Origin: Kushneria avicenniae
Lineage (GTDB): Bacteria > Pseudomonadota > Gammaproteobacteria > Pseudomonadales > Halomonadaceae
Length of the DNA: 64,000 nt
Assembly (NCBI RefSeq): GCF_900112585.1
Contig: NZ_FOLY01000001.1
Coordinates: 248,001 to 312,000 of the forward strand
Direction of reading: 5' to 3'
How positions within the stretch are numbered: the stretch's first letter is position 1; the number at the start of each line of letters is the position of its first letter. Positions 63,883 to 64,000 of the stretch are shown here, in pieces. A program made the translations under genes and the position numbers. Below the pieces are notes generated by a model. It did no database searches. It was given only the letters and a program-made list of their open reading frames with translations, and was not told where the DNA came from.

Positions 63883-64000
63883 TCAACGCAGTCGGACGGG
63901 TGACTCCCCTGCATGAGAGTCAATACCCAGGTACTGAGCGGCTACCCGACCGAGATGCTGCGAGAGCTGCTCGAGTGGATCACCGCTTTGGGTATAGTCC
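63883..64000 (-). CDS. 3' end of a leftward gene, possibly S49 (SppA-type) peptidase
   Basis: Only the last 38 codons are in the window, reading DYTQSGDPLEQLSQHLGRVA and ending PVRLR before a TGA at 63883-63885; the gene continues beyond 64000. In pseudomonads the gene beside yceF is a signal peptide peptidase of family S49, and the amphipathic tail would fit. The fragment contains no diagnostic motif, so the identity is by position only. Confidence 0.45.
   Translation of the reverse strand, partial: DYTQSGDPLEQLSQHLGRVAAQYLGIDSHAGESPVRLR

Overview
This window looks like a stretch of core chromosome from a gammaproteobacterium close to Halomonadaceae/Oceanospirillales and, by gene order, near Pseudomonas. 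The evidence is the set of conserved neighbourhoods: rpoE-rseA-rseB-degP followed by lepA-lepB-rnc-era-recO-pdxJ; cysM-rlmD-relA-mazG; and the yceD-rpmF-plsX-fabD-fabG-acpP-fabF-pabC-mltG-tmk-holB-pilZ-tatD run without fabH. I saw no IS element, prophage, CRISPR array, tRNA or rRNA. The genus cannot be fixed from the sequence alone.

Region by region. 1-2.0 kb: ppiB, lpxH and, on the other strand, miaE. 2.0-5.1 kb: an outer-membrane beta-barrel protein, a 59-residue lipoprotein too short for routine calling, and proS. 5.0-8.3 kb: a peptidoglycan recycling group (GH23 lytic transglycosylase, ampG, mltA). 8.3-14.2 kb: a SEC-C protein of unknown role, an unrecognised two-helix membrane protein and topB. 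14.3-18 kb: sodA and ppc. 18-31 kb: mazG, relA, rlmD, cysM, pdxJ, recO, era, rnc, lepB, lepA, all leftward. 29.6-33.7 kb: the envelope-stress module rpoE-rseA-rseB-degP without rseC; degP has its own sigma-E-type promoter. 34-40 kb: DAHP synthase, dinG, rhlB, a small basic protein and xthA.

40-45.3 kb holds a compact leftward operon with 1-8 nt overlaps for most joins: DUF3450 protein, long ExbB-like (TtpC-type) protein, ExbB, ExbD, TonB and a TPR protein. It resembles the Vibrio TonB2 system and carries a Fur-like palindrome upstream. It is the nearest thing in the window to a distinct accessory system. 45.5-49.1 kb: etfBA and the ETF-ubiquinone oxidoreductase, which pass electrons from dehydrogenases to the quinone pool. 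49.2-53.7 kb: a sulfurtransferase, a UvrD-like helicase, a DUF1285 protein and TatD. 53.8-63.1 kb: the fatty-acid/phospholipid cluster with embedded pabC, mltG, tmk, holB and pilZ. 63.2-64 kb: a Maf/YceF pyrophosphatase and the 3' end of a gene that may encode an S49 peptidase.

Most of the window is ordinary housekeeping. The points worth a second look are mainly regulatory: a near-consensus promoter only nine bases from the yceD start codon, a GAACTT-N16-TCTATA promoter before degP, a strong terminator hairpin inside a signal-peptide coding region, a perfect 13-bp stem in the rnc leader, and a 5'-terminal stem-loop on the predicted acpP mRNA.
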